DNA from: Gemmatimonadaceae bacterium
GTDB lineage: Bacteria > Gemmatimonadota > Gemmatimonadetes > Gemmatimonadales > Gemmatimonadaceae
Assembly (NCBI GenBank): GCA_019689955.1
Contig: JADGGM010000080.1
Span: 1 to 9,049 of the forward strand
Direction of reading: 5' to 3'
Length of the DNA stretch: 9,049 bases
The translations under genes were made by a program, and so were the position numbers. Under the pieces are notes generated by a model that saw only the letters and a list, made by a program, of their open reading frames with translations, did no database searches and was not told where the DNA came from. This document shows, piece after piece, positions 7,801 through 9,049 of the stretch. Within the stretch, counting starts at the first letter, position 1. Each line of letters starts with the position of its first letter.

Positions 7801-8292
7801 GCGGACGCCGAGCACGGCCCCGGGGAGCGCTTTCGCGGTCGCGGAGTCGACCACGTGGACCATCACCCCGGCGCGCCCCACCGTGTCGGCGCCGACCGCG
7901 GAGCGCCGCTGGACCTCTTCTTTCACGAGCGTCAACTGCCCCGACGGGGACTCGCGCACCACGAGCCCGGTGCCGTCGAGCACGCGCTTCAGCGCCTCGC
8001 CCGCCGCCACGCCGTTCACCGAGATGGAGACTCGCCGGTCCACCGGCACGGCGCGATCGCTGAACGCGAGGTCGAGGTGCGCCTGGTGGATGATCGTGCG
8101 CAGTGCAACGCCGAGCGACACGTTGGAGAGCGAGAGCGTGACCGGCCGCTCCAACGCCTGCAGCGCGCGCGGCGCGGCGCGCGGCGGCCCCGGCTCGGTC
8201 GGGGGTGGGGTGACGGCGGTGGACTGAGCGCGTGCGACGGCGAGCGGAGCCGCGAGCGCGAGGGCGCCAGCCAGGAACCACCACAGCCGCAT
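4876..8292 (-). CDS. SusC/RagA-family TonB-dependent outer-membrane transporter with STN signalling domain
   Basis: 1138 residues. The signal peptide is about 1-23 (ending AVARAQ). An STN domain spans about 50-123 (VTLSLSNVSLGVALRTII to GQLTLV), followed by a carboxypeptidase-regulatory-like domain at about 143-218 (VVDSATAKALPGAVLGVRGT, YLGYAPAEQPVTV). A TonB-box-like LQDVVTTATG lies at 225-234. The plug at about 235-385 carries SusC signatures: LLEGRVPGLVVQHTSGAPGD, RLRLRGASSVLRSNDPIVIV, DGI, and GPSAATLYGPDAANGVIVIT followed by TKKG. The remainder is a 22-strand-type barrel ending in the aromatic Tyr typical of outer-membrane proteins. An EF-hand-like loop D959-VNGDGIIDPSE970 occurs near the end, as in many SusC proteins. 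It imports a ligand with the SusD partner, using TonB energy. The STN domain normally contacts a FecR protein, and a fecR-like gene lies just upstream. The start has a strong TAAGGAG 5 bases away. The family is certain; the substrate is unknown. Confidence 0.96.
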   Translation of the reverse strand: MRLWWFLAGALALAAPLAVARAQSTAVTPPPTEPGPPRAAPRALQALERPVTLSLSNVSLGVALRTIIHQAHLDLAFSDRAVPVDRRVSISVNGVAAGEALKRVLDGTGLVVRESPSGQLTLVKEEVQRRSAVGADTVGRAGVMVHVVDSATAKALPGAVLGVRGTRLVATTNEQGYALLRDVPAGVRVVTVRYLGYAPAEQPVTVPDSGYVRVDFALRMGMTRLQDVVTTATGPRRRYELANDVTILNVDSLVATQPISSVTDLLEGRVPGLVVQHTSGAPGDPSRLRLRGASSVLRSNDPIVIVDGIRTYAAQSDSQSANLAAGSKTGNVMFGGGGIAAPSPLDQIDPQSIATIEVMKGPSAATLYGPDAANGVIVITTKKGRAGPARWSASASRGTSYLPGRYPMGFYRWGHDYYGNLQLCALVERDCQADSLVQFQALNDPRYSPLAHGRNTSVSVAVSGGTDALTYSLTGSYQDETGILSLPDVEAARFATQHGGATPPEWMRRPQQNTVWSGASRLGAKLGAKADASISTMITRQKQQRSTLERQLTPLMTTYVDPATGTYWRGDGARFSPVNDLLPDFYQRATDDATNVINGANVTWRPLGWLTASADAGINVISRQDEVLLPRGMVFTPDSIGKLNIAHGTTVVSTVNLRATATVPLPLGFHLQLATGANYTKTSLSSLASGVSGLAPGTSSLNGAEQVTPSTQTASDVTSFGWYVEPSFTHKRFTISTGLRLDGSSTFGANVHLPAFPKLGVSWLLSEEPFFPFKNIFDVFRVRAAYGRAGVWPGPADRLRLFATSRPWVDGSAQDALQVSRLGNSQLKPERSTEIEGGFDADMFGDRLSIDFSAYRKTRYDAIMSVPVAPSVYGNDDGGVYILRNIGVIRNAGLELSVTTQLMRSDPFTWSTTLHLSRNHNLVTKLGAGVLPFGQPDARVAAGYPLFGRWAKPILAYADVNGDGIIDPSEVQLGDTLVYMGPSEPKYEAGAATSFSLFRGALSVSADFTYQDGLTQFNEAIGNRNYAFFSPAASDPSAPLAQQAAVAVAAKTDYGLLQTVNLLRFNSLSVTYNAPPRIAQRFGASALSVAVQGRNVGLWTNYAGKDPNVNAFATGNSVMDTGVLPMPRTWLLSVRATY

Positions 8293-8297
8293 GGATG

Positions 8298-8304
8298 CTC
8301 CTTA
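8298..8304 (-). promoter_or_regulatory. Strong Shine-Dalgarno for the SusC-like gene
   Basis: Minus-strand TAAGGAG lies 5 bases before the ATG at 8292-8290. It is the best ribosome-binding site in the window, fitting high production of an outer-membrane barrel protein. Confidence 0.7.
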
Positions 8305-8328
8305 CGAGAGAGGGAGGTGAACGAGAGC

Positions 8329-8355
8329 GCGCGCCGCGCGGGGCGGTCGGCGCGC
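8329..8355 (-). other. Possible intergenic RNA hairpin between fecR-like and susC-like genes
   Basis: Bases 8329-8336 (gcgcgccg) and 8348-8355 (cggcgcgc) are perfect reverse complements, giving an 8-base-pair GC stem with an 11-base loop. It begins 3 bases after the fecR-like stop and ends about 25 bases before the SusC ribosome site. No T-run follows on the minus strand, so it is not a standard intrinsic terminator. It could protect or attenuate the message, or be chance in such GC-rich DNA. No promoter-like -35/-10 pair is visible in this 66-base gap. Confidence 0.3.
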
Positions 8356-8358
8356 AGG

Positions 8359-9049
8359 CTACGGACGGAAGTGCGCGACTCGCCCGGTGAGCTCGTAGTG
8401 GGCGTTCAGCGCTTCGGCCACGCGCGCCAGCGCTTCGCTCGGCGGGCGCCGCGGGTCGATCGCTACGGTGAGGCGCGCGTCGCCGAGCGCGGGGTCATCG
8501 ACCGTGATCGCCAGGTCGTACCACCGCTCGAGGTCGCGCACGACCGAGCGGAGCGGGACCAGGTCGTACGTGAGGCGCCCGCTGGTCCACGATGCGAAGC
8601 TCTCCACGTCCGCGTCGTGCATCACCGACGTGACGTCGCCCGCATCGAGCTGGCCGAGATCGCCCCGCTGGAGCGCCGTCCCTGTCCCCAGCGCGGCGGC
8701 CACGGGGCGCAGGAGCACGCGCCCGTGCGTGACCGCCACCTGCACGAGCGAATCCTCCGGGTACGCCTTCACGGTGAACGCGGTCCCGACCGCCTGCGTG
8801 GCCGACGTGCGCGTGAGCACCACGAACGGATGCGAGGCGTCGGGGGCGACGCGGAAGTATGCGAGCCCCTCGAGGCGGAGCGTCCGCTCGCGCGTGAAGC
8901 GCGAGGTCGCGATCCACAGCTTGCTCTCCGCGCCCAGCACGACGTGCGACCCGTCGGGAAGCCCGAGCTCCCTCCGCTCGCCGCGGTGCGTGGCGTACTC
9001 GTGGACCGTGGGCGCGGTGGTGTGCGTGTGCGCCCACCCCGCCCAGAGC
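8359..9049 (-). CDS. FecR-family anti-sigma regulator/sensor (5' end outside window)
   Basis: The frame ending at the TAG at 8361-8359 is open to the window edge, giving about 229 residues. The visible N-terminal piece (LWAGWAHTHTTAPTV) would follow the membrane helix, which is mostly outside. Then come the usual FecR elements: EYATHRGERRELGLPDGSHV (strand and LPDGS turn), VLGAESKLWI, RTLRLEGLAYFRVAPDASHP with FVVLTRTSATQAVGTAFTVKAY, and VQVAVTHGRVLLRP. The C-terminal part PLRSVVRDLERWYDLAITVD to YELTGRVAHFRP is the STN-like domain (DUF4974 type) seen in many FecR proteins. FecR proteins span the inner membrane and relay the state of a TonB-dependent transducer to an ECF sigma factor. The adjacent SusC has the matching STN domain. 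The partner sigma gene is expected upstream, beyond 9049. The family is certain; the true start is not visible. Confidence 0.92.
   Translation of the reverse strand, partial: LWAGWAHTHTTAPTVHEYATHRGERRELGLPDGSHVVLGAESKLWIATSRFTRERTLRLEGLAYFRVAPDASHPFVVLTRTSATQAVGTAFTVKAYPEDSLVQVAVTHGRVLLRPVAAALGTGTALQRGDLGQLDAGDVTSVMHDADVESFASWTSGRLTYDLVPLRSVVRDLERWYDLAITVDDPALGDARLTVAIDPRRPPSEALARVAEALNAHYELTGRVAHFRP

Noticed and set aside
8293..8358. Separate promoter for the SusC-like gene
   Set aside because: No -35/-10-like pair or AT-rich stretch is visible in this gap; read-through from upstream is simpler.
8359..8940. A start for the FecR-like gene at 8940 (GTG)
   Set aside because: The FecR domain clearly continues upstream in the same frame (EYATHRGERRELGLPDGSHV) to the window edge, so 8940 is internal.

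Overview
The DNA is very GC-rich, and every supported gene lies on the minus strand, so transcription runs from high to low coordinates. The gene set (FecR-type anti-sigma regulator, STN-containing SusC/RagA receptor, SusD/RagB lipoprotein, Ig-like lipoprotein, two TldD/PmbA-family proteins, one with a Tat signal) together with the GC bias suggests a Gram-negative bacterium of the Gemmatimonadota or a similar high-GC FCB/Acidobacteriota-type lineage. This is inference from gene style; no rRNA or other marker gene is present.

Layout in transcription order: (1) 9049-8359, FecR-family anti-sigma/sensor, 5' end outside the window; (2) 8292-4876, SusC/RagA TonB-dependent outer-membrane transporter with an N-terminal STN domain; (3) 4862-3354, SusD/RagB-like surface lipoprotein; (4) 3349-2246, lipoprotein with two Ig-like domains and a C-terminal cupredoxin-like domain; (5) 2235-613, Tat-exported TldD-family protein; (6) 616-1, a second TldD/PmbA-family protein, cut off by the window edge. 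Gaps are 66, 13, 4 and 10 bases, and the last pair overlaps by 4 bases (ATGA). The six genes therefore look like one operon, probably headed by an ECF sigma factor gene just beyond position 9049. There is no gene-free stretch longer than 66 bases, and I see no RNA gene, mobile element or CRISPR array.

Likely joint role (inference): substrate binding by the SusC/SusD pair is sensed through the STN domain and FecR, which controls an ECF sigma factor; the pair imports a ligand, possibly a peptide as in the RagAB relatives; and the lipoprotein and exported TldD pair handle it at the surface or in the periplasm. The oddest feature is that the first TldD protein keeps the conserved sequence flanking the active site but has lost the zinc motif (HExxxH replaced by DRxxxR). 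The cupredoxin-like domain next door has likewise lost its copper ligands. The operon thus appears to carry two metalloprotein folds that no longer bind their usual metal.
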